Below, piece after piece: positions 18,401 through 26,183 of a stretch of 64,000 bases of DNA. The notes under the pieces are model-generated. The model saw only the letters and a list, made by a program, of their open reading frames with translations, did not search any database and had not been told where the DNA came from. A program made the position numbers and the translations under genes. Source of the DNA: Sutterella sp. Its GTDB lineage: Bacteria > Pseudomonadota > Gammaproteobacteria > Burkholderiales > Burkholderiaceae_F. Within the stretch, counting starts at the first letter, position 1; the number at the start of each line of letters is the position of its first letter. The DNA lies in assembly GCA_017936545.1 (NCBI GenBank), contig JAGBFJ010000054.1, positions 60,537 through 124,536 on the forward strand, read 5' to 3'.

Positions 18401-18430
18401 AAAGCCCGTGTCTTCTAACGCGGGCTTTTT
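18401..18430 (+). terminator. Terminator after yebC
   Basis: AAAGCCCGtG / CGCGGGCTTT hairpin with T run. Confidence 0.85.
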
Positions 18431-18598
18431 ATCCGCTGAAAAACCCGCTGCCGAGTCGCGCCTGAGCGGGCGTAAGGTTACAATAGCGCAGCTTCATTCC
18501 TCACCCGCTCTCCCCGGTCGGGTGTTTTCTTTATGAGGGGCAGCGCTCCCTCGGCCCGCCTTTTGTCGGCCGGGCTCTTCAAACCTGAGATCTGCAAA

Positions 18599-19882
18599 AT
18601 GAATCTTCTTGTTGTTGGCAACGGCGGTCGTGAACATGCTCTCGCCTGGCGCCTTGCTCAGAGCGACCGAGTCACCAAAGTCTTCGTTGCCCCCGGCAAT
18701 GCCGGCACTGCCGCGACTCCCCGTCTGGAAAACCTTCCGATCAACGATATCGATAAGCTGATCGAATTTGTCAAGGCCAACGACGTCGCATTTACCGTAG
18801 TCGGTCCGGAAGCACCTCTCGCCGCAGGCATCGTCGATCGTTTCCGCGCCGCCGGTCTGCGCATTTTCGGACCGACTCAGGCTGCTGCCCAGCTTGAAAG
18901 TTCCAAGGACTTCGCCAAGGCCTTCATGAAGCGCCACGGCATTCCCACGGCCGATTACGAATCCTTTACAGATCCTGAGGCCGCTCATGCCTACATCCGC
19001 CGCAAAGGCGCTCCGATCGTCATCAAGGCTGACGGCCTCGCCGCCGGCAAGGGTGTCGTCGTCGCCATGACGGAGGAAGATGCCCACGCCGCCGTCGACA
19101 TGATGCTCGAAGGTCATCAGTTCGGCAACGCCGGCGCCCGAGTTGTGATTGAAGACTTCCTTGACGGCGAAGAAGCCTCTTTTATTGTGATGGTCGACGG
19201 AGAACATATTCTCCCGATGGCAACCTCTCAGGACCACAAGCGTCTCCTCGACGCTGACCAGGGCCCCAATACGGGCGGCATGGGTGCTTACTCTCCCGCT
19301 CCGGTCGTCACTCCGGATATTCACGCTCAAGTAATGCGCGAAATCATCCGTCCGACGGTCCAGGGCATGGCTGCGGACGGCATCCGCTACACGGGCTTCC
19401 TCTATGCCGGCCTGATGATTTCCCGCGGCGCCGACGGCAAGACGGTTGTCCGCACGCTTGAATTCAATTGCCGCATGGGCGATCCGGAAACGCAGCCCAT
19501 CATGATGCGCATCAAGAACGACTTCTCCGTCATCGTTGAAGCCGCCATTGACGGCCGTCTCGACGAAGTCGAACTCGAATGGGACCGCCGCGTTGCCCTC
19601 GGCGTCGTCTGCGCTGCCCGAGGCTATCCGGTCAAGCCTGAAAAGGGCGCCGTGATTGAAGCTCTCCCCAACAATACCGCTGAACAAATGGTCTTCCACG
19701 CCGGCACGTCGTTTGATGCAGAGGGCCGCACCGTTGTTTCCGGCGGCCGCGTTCTCTGTGTCGTCGGTCTCGGCGAATCGATCGCCGCCGCTCAGAAATG
19801 CGCTTACGCCGCAGCGAATCAGGTGAATTTCGACGGCCTTCAGAAACGTTCGGATATCGGTTACCGCGCGCTTAACCGCTGA
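18599..19882 (+). CDS. purD: Phosphoribosylamine-glycine ligase (GARS)
   Basis: The protein has 427 residues from the ATG opening MNLLVVGNGGREHALAW, the standard PurD N terminus; a longer in-frame start at 18533 is rejected. The ATP-grasp core is complete, including the glycine-rich loop (KADGLAAGKGVVVA, about 142-155) and LEFNCRMGDPETQ near 290. It makes glycinamide ribonucleotide, the second step of purine synthesis. It stands alone rather than with purH. In other Betaproteobacteria yebC-purD adjacency is common, which supports the context. Confidence 0.96.
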   Translation: MNLLVVGNGGREHALAWRLAQSDRVTKVFVAPGNAGTAATPRLENLPINDIDKLIEFVKANDVAFTVVGPEAPLAAGIVDRFRAAGLRIFGPTQAAAQLESSKDFAKAFMKRHGIPTADYESFTDPEAAHAYIRRKGAPIVIKADGLAAGKGVVVAMTEEDAHAAVDMMLEGHQFGNAGARVVIEDFLDGEEASFIVMVDGEHILPMATSQDHKRLLDADQGPNTGGMGAYSPAPVVTPDIHAQVMREIIRPTVQGMAADGIRYTGFLYAGLMISRGADGKTVVRTLEFNCRMGDPETQPIMMRIKNDFSVIVEAAIDGRLDEVELEWDRRVALGVVCAARGYPVKPEKGAVIEALPNNTAEQMVFHAGTSFDAEGRTVVSGGRVLCVVGLGESIAAAQKCAYAAANQVNFDGLQKRSDIGYRALNR

Positions 19883-19908
19883 TCAGGCGCCCGATAATTC
19901 AATCTGAC

Positions 19909-19950
19909 GAAAATGCCCTGCCTTCACCAGAAGACGGGGCATTTTCGTTT
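19909..19950 (+). terminator. Terminator after purD
   Basis: GAAAATGCCC...GGGGCATTTTC hairpin followed by T-rich sequence. Confidence 0.8.
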
Positions 19951-20060
19951 CAACTGCGCACACCCGACCGTGTATACCTGACGCTCAGCCGCTATACTGA
20001 GGCAGAACCTTATGAGAGCACGGTCTTCTCATTCCATTCACGGCACGCTTTCGGTTTTTG

Positions 20061-20702
20061 ATGTCTGTCCCTTCCGTTGCGATTCGCTCCGCCGCCTGTC
20101 TTCTGTCGTTATTCCTGGTTCAGGCTTCTGCAGAAGAAGCTGCAGAGCCGTTTTCTTATCCCACCGGCCTTCTTGATGCACCGGCGACGCTGACAGAACC
20201 TGCCGGCGCCTATGCCCGTCTCGGCAAGCCCGTGGTCAAACTCCACACGTCCCGTCTTTCCGAAGTCGCTGATCTGACGGACGCTGTCCGTCTTCGTGAA
20301 GGACACGGCAGCTTCCGCCGCGACACGCTTTGTCTGGCGGGAACAGAGAACGGCCGCCCTCTCATGCTTTGGCTCATTGCCACTGACAGCGACCGCGTCA
20401 CGGAGGCGCAGCTCCAATGGGCTCCCGAAGGCCGTCTTCCCGAATTCTGCCGCCGTCTGCCCGATGACAAACTTCCGATCAGGCTTGGTCAGATCGGGCT
20501 CGGAATGACAAAAACCGATATTGATGAACTCGTCGGTCCTGCTTCTCATGAAGATGCTGCCGGATGGCGCTACTGGTTCTGTCAGCGCTTCCTTCGCAAT
20601 GACCGGGATCTTCAGGAACTAGAGCTCAACTGGCTGGCAGTACGTTTTGACCTGGCCGGCCGGGCTGTTCAGGCCTTCATATCAACGGTGGTTAACCTAT
20701 GA
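20061..20702 (+). CDS. Secreted protein with a BamE/SmpA-like segment, function unknown
   Basis: The protein has 213 residues from the ATG (an adjacent TTG at 20058 is the alternative). A signal peptide ends near AEEAAEP (residue 25). The C-terminal third, with LGMTKTDIDELVGPAS, then GWRYWF, then VRFDLAGRAV, resembles the short BamE/SmpA-like fold seen in many envelope proteins. Two cysteines (in DTLC and EFC) may pair in the periplasm. The stop overlaps the nadD start (ATGA), so the two are translationally coupled, but no functional link is evident. Confidence 0.65.
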   Translation: MSVPSVAIRSAACLLSLFLVQASAEEAAEPFSYPTGLLDAPATLTEPAGAYARLGKPVVKLHTSRLSEVADLTDAVRLREGHGSFRRDTLCLAGTENGRPLMLWLIATDSDRVTEAQLQWAPEGRLPEFCRRLPDDKLPIRLGQIGLGMTKTDIDELVGPASHEDAAGWRYWFCQRFLRNDRDLQELELNWLAVRFDLAGRAVQAFISTVVNL

Positions 20703-21379
20703 ATGACGCCCCGATTCTTCGCCGGGGCCTCGGTCTTCTCGGAGGCACCTTCGATCCGGTCCATGCCGGCCATCTGGCGCTTGCCTCGGCGGTGCTCACT
20801 GCTATCCCTCTCATCCGCGTGGAATTTTTTCCCGCAGGAGATCCCTGGCAGAAACACGGTATTTCACCCGGGCTGCATCGCTTGAACATGCTGCGCATTG
20901 CAGTAGAATACGAGCCTCGCTTTCGGGTCAGCACCGCCGAACTCTGCCGCAGCGGACCGACGTATACCATTGACACAGTCAGATCTCTTCGTCAGGAAGT
21001 CGGACCGGCAATGCCTCTCGTTCTGATTCTCGGATTCGACCAGTGGCGCAATCTGACTACCTGGCGCAGCTGGCAGACTCTGACGGATTATGTGCATATC
21101 GCCTGGTGCAGCCGCGCCGGCGCCGAACCGGCGCCGATTGATCCCGTTCAGACTGCATGGGCCGAACCCCGAACCGCAGCGCCCTGCGATCTCATTCACA
21201 GCCCCTGCGGACGGATTGCCTGCTTCGACATGCCTCCTCACCGGGCCAGCGCCACCGCAGTCAGACGCATTATGTCGGCTTATCCGTTTTCTGCAGCCAT
21301 GAAGCGCCTCGACGGATGGCTTCCCATCGGCGTCGCGCAATACATCCGAATGCACAGGCTATACGGAAGCCGGCAGTGA
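20699..21379 (+). CDS. nadD: Nicotinate-nucleotide adenylyltransferase
   Basis: This 226-residue protein has the nucleotidyltransferase motif GGTFDPVHAGH (17-27) and the C-terminal SATAVRR counterpart of the ISSTxIR motif. It joins ATP and nicotinate mononucleotide to give deamido-NAD. The order nadD-rsfS-rlmH is a classic bacterial cluster, with spacings here of 31 and 12 bases. Its start overlaps the upstream secreted-protein gene by four bases. The N terminus (about ten residues before GGTFDP) is slightly longer than usual. Confidence 0.95.
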   Translation: MNDAPILRRGLGLLGGTFDPVHAGHLALASAVLTAIPLIRVEFFPAGDPWQKHGISPGLHRLNMLRIAVEYEPRFRVSTAELCRSGPTYTIDTVRSLRQEVGPAMPLVLILGFDQWRNLTTWRSWQTLTDYVHIAWCSRAGAEPAPIDPVQTAWAEPRTAAPCDLIHSPCGRIACFDMPPHRASATAVRRIMSAYPFSAAMKRLDGWLPIGVAQYIRMHRLYGSRQ

Positions 21380-21410
21380 CCCACAACCTTTAACCGATTT
21401 TTCTTACAGC

Positions 21411-21815
21411 ATGAATACCGAAGAACTTACCCAAATCGTTGTCAACGCTCTTGAAGACGTCAAGGCGAAGGACATCAAGGTTTTCAATACCGAAGGCCTG
21501 ACCGACCAGTTTGAACGCGTCGTGATTGCTTCCGGCACGTCGAACCGTCAGACCCGCGCGCTCGCCTATGCCGTCTCGGCCGAAGTCAAGCATGCCGGCG
21601 GAGACGTCCTCGGCATGGAAGGTCAGGATACCGGCGAATGGGTGCTCGTTGACTGCGGCAGCGTCGTCTGCCACTGCCTCCAGCCTGCCGTTCGCGACTA
21701 CTACAACCTGGAAGAAATCTGGGGCGGCAAGGAAGTCTTTATGAAGGCCAGCGAAGAATGCGCCTCCCGTCTGATGCCTCATCGTCCGGGTCATCTTCCC
21801 GAAGACCTCGAATAA
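21411..21815 (+). CDS. rsfS: Ribosome silencing factor RsfS (YbeB/Iojap)
   Basis: The protein has 134 residues. The Iojap-fold segment includes VIASGTSNRQTRALA, WVLVDCGSVVCHCLQPAVRDYYNLEEIW and the family acidic patch. RsfS binds ribosomal protein uL14 and blocks subunit joining when nutrients are scarce. It lies between nadD and rlmH as in many bacteria. The C-terminal tail of about 25 residues after LEEIWG is longer than in E. coli. Confidence 0.94.
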   Translation: MNTEELTQIVVNALEDVKAKDIKVFNTEGLTDQFERVVIASGTSNRQTRALAYAVSAEVKHAGGDVLGMEGQDTGEWVLVDCGSVVCHCLQPAVRDYYNLEEIWGGKEVFMKASEECASRLMPHRPGHLPEDLE

Positions 21816-21827
21816 GATCTGAGTTCC

Positions 21828-22295
21828 ATGCAGACCCGCATCATTGCCGTCGGCCAGCGAATTGCTGATTGGGCGCAGACCGCTGTAGGCGACTATCTTT
21901 CCCGTTTTCCCAGGGATTTTCGTGTCGAGCTGAAGGAGATCCGCACCGAACCGCGTGCCGGCCAGACGCCCGCCAAGCTGATGGCGGCCGAAGCCGAACG
22001 AATTCTTGCGGCCGTCGAGCCCGACGATTTCGTTGTTGTTCTCGATGAACACGGAAAAGACATGACGACGATGGAACTGGCCAAGCAGTTCGCCCGCTGG
22101 CGTGCAGACGGTGAAAATCCCGTCTTCATCATCGGCGGCCCGGACGGGCTTGCTCCCGAAGTCAAAGCTGCGGCGCACATGACGCTTCGGCTTTCGGCAA
22201 TGACGCTTCCGCACGCTTTTGCACGGGTGCTGCTTTCCGAGCAGATCTACCGCGCCTGGTCTATCCTTGCCAAGCATCCGTATCACAGAGCCTGA
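21828..22295 (+). CDS. rlmH: 23S rRNA (pseudouridine1915-N3)-methyltransferase
   Basis: The 155-residue length is exactly that of the family. The SPOUT knot is marked by VVLDEHGKDMTTMELA, FIIGGPDGLAPEV and the C-terminal SAMTLPHAFARVLLSEQIYRAWSI. RlmH methylates pseudouridine 1915 in helix 69 on assembled 70S ribosomes. It begins 12 bases after rsfS and is followed 8 bases later by the maf-type gene, so nadD to maf form one unit. Confidence 0.96.
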   Translation: MQTRIIAVGQRIADWAQTAVGDYLSRFPRDFRVELKEIRTEPRAGQTPAKLMAAEAERILAAVEPDDFVVVLDEHGKDMTTMELAKQFARWRADGENPVFIIGGPDGLAPEVKAAAHMTLRLSAMTLPHAFARVLLSEQIYRAWSILAKHPYHRA

Positions 22296-22303
22296 TCTCC
22301 GCC

Positions 22304-22927
22304 ATGCCCAGTCAAACGCTTTTTCTTGCCAGCAAGAGCCCGCGCCGCCGCGAACTTCTGACTCGTCTCGGCTATGAAGTCCGAGTCATTGCGAGCCATA
22401 CTCATACGCTCTGCGCCTTCGACGGCGACGAAACCGTCCTGCCGGGCGAGGCGCCTGAAGATTATGTCGTTCGCACTGCGCGCAATAAATTTCTTGAAGG
22501 TCTCGCCGTCAAGGCCGCAGGCGAGTTCGCCGGCGTTCAGCTGCCGGTGGTTGCCGCCGACACCGTGGTGAGCCTCGGGAGCGAGATCCTCGGCAAACCC
22601 AGAGACTTTGCCGAAGCCTGCAGTTTTCTGGAAAAGCTTTCCGGCCGCACTCACGATGTGCGCACTGCGGTTTATGTCGGATGGACGGAGTCACGCTGCG
22701 AATACCGCGTGAGCCGCTCTACTGTGACTTTTCGTACGCTTACACGCGAGGAAATCGAACTGTACGTCCGGACCGGGGAACCGTACGACAAAGCGGGGGG
22801 CTACGGCATTCAGGGACTGGCAAGCATCTTCATTTCGGAAATCCGCGGAAGCTATACGGGCATCATGGGACTTCCTGTTTTTGAAACGGCGGAGCTGCTG
22901 AAAAACGCAGGGCTTCCTGTTCTCTGA
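22304..22927 (+). CDS. maf: Maf-family nucleotide pyrophosphatase
   Basis: The protein has 207 residues with the N-terminal Maf motif SKSPRRRELL, the central AADTVVSL with its catalytic Asp, and GGYGIQGLASIFISEIRGSY near the C terminus. Maf proteins hydrolyse non-canonical or canonical nucleoside triphosphates. In many relatives the next gene is rng (RNase G); here a bidirectional terminator follows and rng is absent. The Maf subfamily (dTTP/UTP or m7GTP type) is not certain. Confidence 0.9.
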   Translation: MPSQTLFLASKSPRRRELLTRLGYEVRVIASHTHTLCAFDGDETVLPGEAPEDYVVRTARNKFLEGLAVKAAGEFAGVQLPVVAADTVVSLGSEILGKPRDFAEACSFLEKLSGRTHDVRTAVYVGWTESRCEYRVSRSTVTFRTLTREEIELYVRTGEPYDKAGGYGIQGLASIFISEIRGSYTGIMGLPVFETAELLKNAGLPVL

Positions 22928-22944
22928 GTCAGCCCTATTCGACC

Positions 22945-22970
22945 AAAAAGCCCGCAGATGCGGGCTTTTT
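22945..22970. terminator. Bidirectional terminator between maf and the FKBP gene
   Basis: A perfect AAAAAGCCCGCA/TGCGGGCTTTTT palindrome serves both convergent genes. Confidence 0.9.
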
Positions 22971-22992
22971 GTCTGTTCAAAGCGGATCAGGA

Positions 22993-23331
22993 TCAGTAGA
23001 CCTTAACGAGCTCCACTTCAAAAACCAGCGTGGCATTGGGCGGAATCACGCCGGGCACGCCGTAGGGACCGTAGGCCAGATCACCGGGGATGGTGAGCCG
23101 GCGCTTTTCACCTTCACGCATGCCCACGACGCCCATTTCCCAGCCCGGGATCACCATGCCGACACCGCAGACATATTCCAGCGGTTCGCCGCGGTCAAGA
23201 CTCGAGTCAAACTTGGTGCCGTCGGTCAGGCATCCCGTATAGTGCACGGCAATCGTGCTTCCTTTGACGGCCTCTCGGCCGGTGCCCTCTGCGAGCGTTT
23301 CAATCTTGAGTTCCGTAGCTTCCTGCTGCAT
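22993..23331 (-). CDS. FKBP-type peptidyl-prolyl cis-trans isomerase
   Basis: This 112-residue single-domain FKBP has no signal peptide, so it is cytoplasmic. The start at 23331 (MQQEATELKIETL) is preferred over 23379 because AAAGGAA lies eight bases upstream. Core motifs are VHYTGCLTDGTKFDSS, VIPGWEMGVVGMREGEKRRLTIP and AYGPYGVPGVIPPNATLVFEVEL, with the aromatic pocket residues in place. It accelerates prolyl isomerisation in folding. Confidence 0.94.
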   Translation of the reverse strand: MQQEATELKIETLAEGTGREAVKGSTIAVHYTGCLTDGTKFDSSLDRGEPLEYVCGVGMVIPGWEMGVVGMREGEKRRLTIPGDLAYGPYGVPGVIPPNATLVFEVELVKVY

Positions 23332-23755
23332 CGGTAGTATTCCTTTCTGTTGCCTTGAACGGATAACCGTTCCGTTCATCCGCCAATATTACCTTTGCGA
23401 AGGGCGCGGAGACAATGATCCGATGCGCGGATTGTTCCGCCGCACGCCATGCACGCAATAAATTCAGCGTGTAAAATGATTCTCCGCCGGCTTCCTCAGC
23501 CGGCCCGAAATTCAAAACATTGCGCCTGCCGCTCAGAGTGTTTTTCAGCACCCGGCACGCCGGCCGATCCCGTCACAGATGACGGTCTGCATCGCGACCC
23601 TTGCGTGTAATTTCCTCAGCAGGCGAGCCCGTACTCACCGGGCGGCTAATCCAGAAAACATGCTTCCGCTCCCAGGGTGTTCGTGCGCCCGGACGGTGCC
23701 TTTTTGCTGTTCTGAATACAGCGTTTAAGGTTCTTAAACCGGCGGATAAAACAAC
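23332..23755. other. Intergenic region before the degenerate DEAD-box-like gene
   Basis: No gene or known RNA was recognised in these 424 bases. The first part holds the promoter side of the minus-strand FKBP gene. The rest is a long GC-rich leader for the plus-strand gene with several short inverted repeats (for example CGGCTTCCTCAGCCG near 23490). No matches to 6S, SRP or tmRNA signatures were seen by eye. Long leaders are common in front of DEAD-box genes. Confidence 0.4.
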
Positions 23756-25669
23756 ATGACAGAACTGACAACCACTGCCTCTAATTTTGAGCGTGTCATG
23801 AAGTGGCTTCCCGAGTCTTTGCGCTCGTGGGCGGAGTCTTCCGCTTTTCTGCCGCTTGCGCTCAATGAAATTCTTAACGACCGTGACACCAAACTTTCGG
23901 GAAGTCCCGGCTCAGGCAAGATTCTGACGGCCCTGATCGGCGTGATTCAGAAGCTTACCGATCGCCGCGACGGCTCCAAGCACTGCGCCGTGATTCTGTC
24001 CTCTTCCCGAGAGTCCGAGGAATCCACGCTCGCTACGGCGGCCATGCTGGCCGAAGCCGCAGGTCTTCGAGCCGCAGGAACAGCCGGCGTCCGCGATGCG
24101 GCCGGCTTTGCAAAACTGTTTTCCGATCCCGTAGACCTGCTCATTACGTCTGCAAAAACTCTGGAAAAATTGTTCGACCGGTCCGTCCTTTCGCCTGATA
24201 CCGTGCGAACACTGGTTGTTGACGAAGCCGAATGGCAGGAGGCTCTGGGAGACATGCCCCGGATAGCCTCGCTTTGCGAGCGTCTTCCCGCCGCCCGGCA
24301 GATCATCGTCATGACGCTTCCCGGAAATTCTCAGATTGAAGACTCTCTTTCCGAGATTCTTCACGCTCCGGCTTTCTGCCGGGCTCCGGACAAGATTCCG
24401 GTTTCCGGCGCTGCCGAACGTGCCGTCGTTGTTCCGGCGGAGAAAACGGAAGAATTCCTTCTTTCGGAAGCCGCCAAGACTCCGGTGCTGTTTATCGCCG
24501 GGACGCCCGCCGCAGGAACCCGTCTGATCGCCATGATGAAGAACGGCGGACTGGAACCCAAACGAGCCACACCTGCCCAAACCGAATCCGCCCGCGAAAC
24601 GCTGCTGCTTCGTTTCACCGCAGGACGCGTTGAACAGCTTGTTATCCCTCATGCTCTGCTCGGAGGGTTTGAACGCGGCTCTCTGCGCCGAATCGTGCAC
24701 GCTGAAATGCCGGGCAGTCCTTCCGCCTATCTGGAACATCTGGCGCTGCTGACTTCCGCAGGCGGCGAACTCGTCACGGTTGTCACGCCGGAAGCTCTGC
24801 CGCTTTTCGAGCAGCTTCTCTGCTCGGCGGAAAAGAAAGTGCCGCTTGAAAATCCGTATGACCTTCCTGACATGCGTCCGGAAGCAGGCCTCATGCAGCG
24901 CCGGGAAAAACTGACGATCCGAGCCGACTACAGCAAGGAAGCTGCCGCTCAGACAACCGAAACGCCAGACGAAGAACAGTCTGCCGATGACGGACAGCAG
25001 CGTGCTTCCAGCCGCAATAACAATCAGAAGAAATTCAGCAGCCGTAAAAACCGCGCCAAAAATCGCCGTCAGGACGACCGTGCGGAGAACGCCGATCAAT
25101 CCGAAGGCGAGTCCCGGACGGACGGCAAGCCCGCTTCTCAGAAACGCCGCTTCCAGAATAAGAAGAACCGCCCTCGCAAGGACAAACCGGCCGAACAGAC
25201 GAACGGAGCTGCCGAAAACACGGCTTCCGCCGGTGAGAATGCAGGCGCAGCCAAACCGAAATTCAAAAAGAGGCCGTTCAAAGATCGCCGTCAGGGTCAG
25301 CCGAAAAACAGCGCAGCCGGAGACAAGCCCGAGCAGCAGGCTGCCAGAAAACGGCCCGAACGCAAGGCCAAGAAGAACTTTGACCGTCCGCGCACGGATC
25401 GCCGTGAGGAATGGGATGAAGACAACTTCGGAAACTCCATCCACTATCAGCCGAAGCGTCAGAACCTGAGAACGCTGAGAAGCGACCAGCCCATCCACTG
25501 GGAACCCAACGATCCTTTCCATCCGTCCTCTCAGGCCCTGAGTCTTCCTCAGCTGATGCCGGATGAATTCCAGCCGCGCCCGAATCGACGAGACGTCAAC
25601 GGCAATGTCCGCCGCAAGCCGTCGGTGAAGGGAGGTTTCCGCCGCAAGCGCGGACAGGGCGAAAACTGA
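23756..25669 (+). CDS. Degenerate DEAD-box-helicase-like protein with long basic C-terminal tail
   Basis: The protein has 637 residues. Residues about 25-370 follow the two-RecA-domain DEAD-box layout, but key motifs are altered: motif I reads GSPGSGKI (49-56, Thr lost), motif II DEAE (156-159), motif III MTLPG (186-190) instead of SAT, and motif VI HRIGRTGR is replaced by EHLALLTSA (327-335), losing the arginine fingers. ATP-driven unwinding is therefore doubtful. The tail (about 385-637) is low-complexity, rich in Lys, Arg, Asn, Gln and Glu, as in RNA-binding tails of RhlE-type helicases. The frame is uninterrupted over 1.9 kb, so the gene looks maintained. An RNA-binding or ribosome-assembly role is inference. 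Confidence 0.75.
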   Translation: MTELTTTASNFERVMKWLPESLRSWAESSAFLPLALNEILNDRDTKLSGSPGSGKILTALIGVIQKLTDRRDGSKHCAVILSSSRESEESTLATAAMLAEAAGLRAAGTAGVRDAAGFAKLFSDPVDLLITSAKTLEKLFDRSVLSPDTVRTLVVDEAEWQEALGDMPRIASLCERLPAARQIIVMTLPGNSQIEDSLSEILHAPAFCRAPDKIPVSGAAERAVVVPAEKTEEFLLSEAAKTPVLFIAGTPAAGTRLIAMMKNGGLEPKRATPAQTESARETLLLRFTAGRVEQLVIPHALLGGFERGSLRRIVHAEMPGSPSAYLEHLALLTSAGGELVTVVTPEALPLFEQLLCSAEKKVPLENPYDLPDMRPEAGLMQRREKLTIRADYSKEAAAQTTETPDEEQSADDGQQRASSRNNNQKKFSSRKNRAKNRRQDDRAENADQSEGESRTDGKPASQKRRFQNKKNRPRKDKPAEQTNGAAENTASAGENAGAAKPKFKKRPFKDRRQGQPKNSAAGDKPEQQAARKRPERKAKKNFDRPRTDRREEWDEDNFGNSIHYQPKRQNLRTLRSDQPIHWEPNDPFHPSSQALSLPQLMPDEFQPRPNRRDVNGNVRRKPSVKGGFRRKRGQGEN

Positions 25670-25672
25670 CCC

Positions 25673-25708
25673 GAATCGGGCCGCACGTCTGTGCGGCCCG
25701 ATTCTTTA
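25673..25708 (+). terminator. Terminator after the DEAD-box-like gene
   Basis: A perfect GAATCGGGCCGCAC/GTGCGGCCCGATTC stem is followed by TTT. Confidence 0.8.
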
Positions 25709-25777
25709 GAATGAATCCTGCCGCCGGAGATCAGATGTTCTCCGGCAGCAGCCTGACTTCTCATCTATGCCACTCAC

Positions 25778-26164
25778 ATGACTTTGCGTCCATTCTTTCG
25801 CACGGCCTTTCTTCTGATCGGCATCAGCGCACTTCTATCCGCCTGCTCATCAACTTACTACACCGGTGACACGGTCAGCGGCCCCGGCCGAAGTGAAAAA
25901 AGCGATCGATCCGGCACCTCACGAGACCCCCTCCTGGATGCTCCGAGCCGCTCTCTGATGACCTGCACCTCCGAGTCACCGGTCACCGTGCTTCGCCGTG
26001 TCAATGAAATTCCGTTCGCCTGTGCAGAACTGGGTGTTTCGGCAACGCTGAACGAACTGCGTGACGCAGGCTGGAGAATCATCAAACTCGATATCGGCGA
26101 AGACATTGAAAGCGAGAACCACGTCGGCTTTCCGGTGACCATTCAGGTTAGAAAGCTTTTCTGA
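25778..26164 (+). CDS. Small lipoprotein of unknown function
   Basis: The protein has 128 residues. A lipoprotein signal peptide ends in the lipobox LSAC with Cys23. The mature part opens with a Ser/Gly/Arg-rich linker, then a compact domain (about 60-128) containing two cysteines (MTC and FAC) and the segment ELRDAGWRIIKLDIGE. I do not recognise the domain. The aminopeptidase P gene begins 20 bases later and may be cotranscribed. Outer-membrane location is likely but not provable here. Confidence 0.7.
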   Translation: MTLRPFFRTAFLLIGISALLSACSSTYYTGDTVSGPGRSEKSDRSGTSRDPLLDAPSRSLMTCTSESPVTVLRRVNEIPFACAELGVSATLNELRDAGWRIIKLDIGEDIESENHVGFPVTIQVRKLF

Positions 26165-26183
26165 ATATTTCCATTCTTCGATC

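Noticed and set aside
23332-23755. 6S RNA, SRP RNA or RNase P RNA in the gap
   Set aside because: None of the conserved cores of these RNAs is visible and no promoter plus terminator brackets a separate unit.
23912-25522. Open frame of about 536 codons on the minus strand
   Set aside because: It lies opposite the DEAD-box-like gene, whose frame has clear homology and a promoter-side leader.
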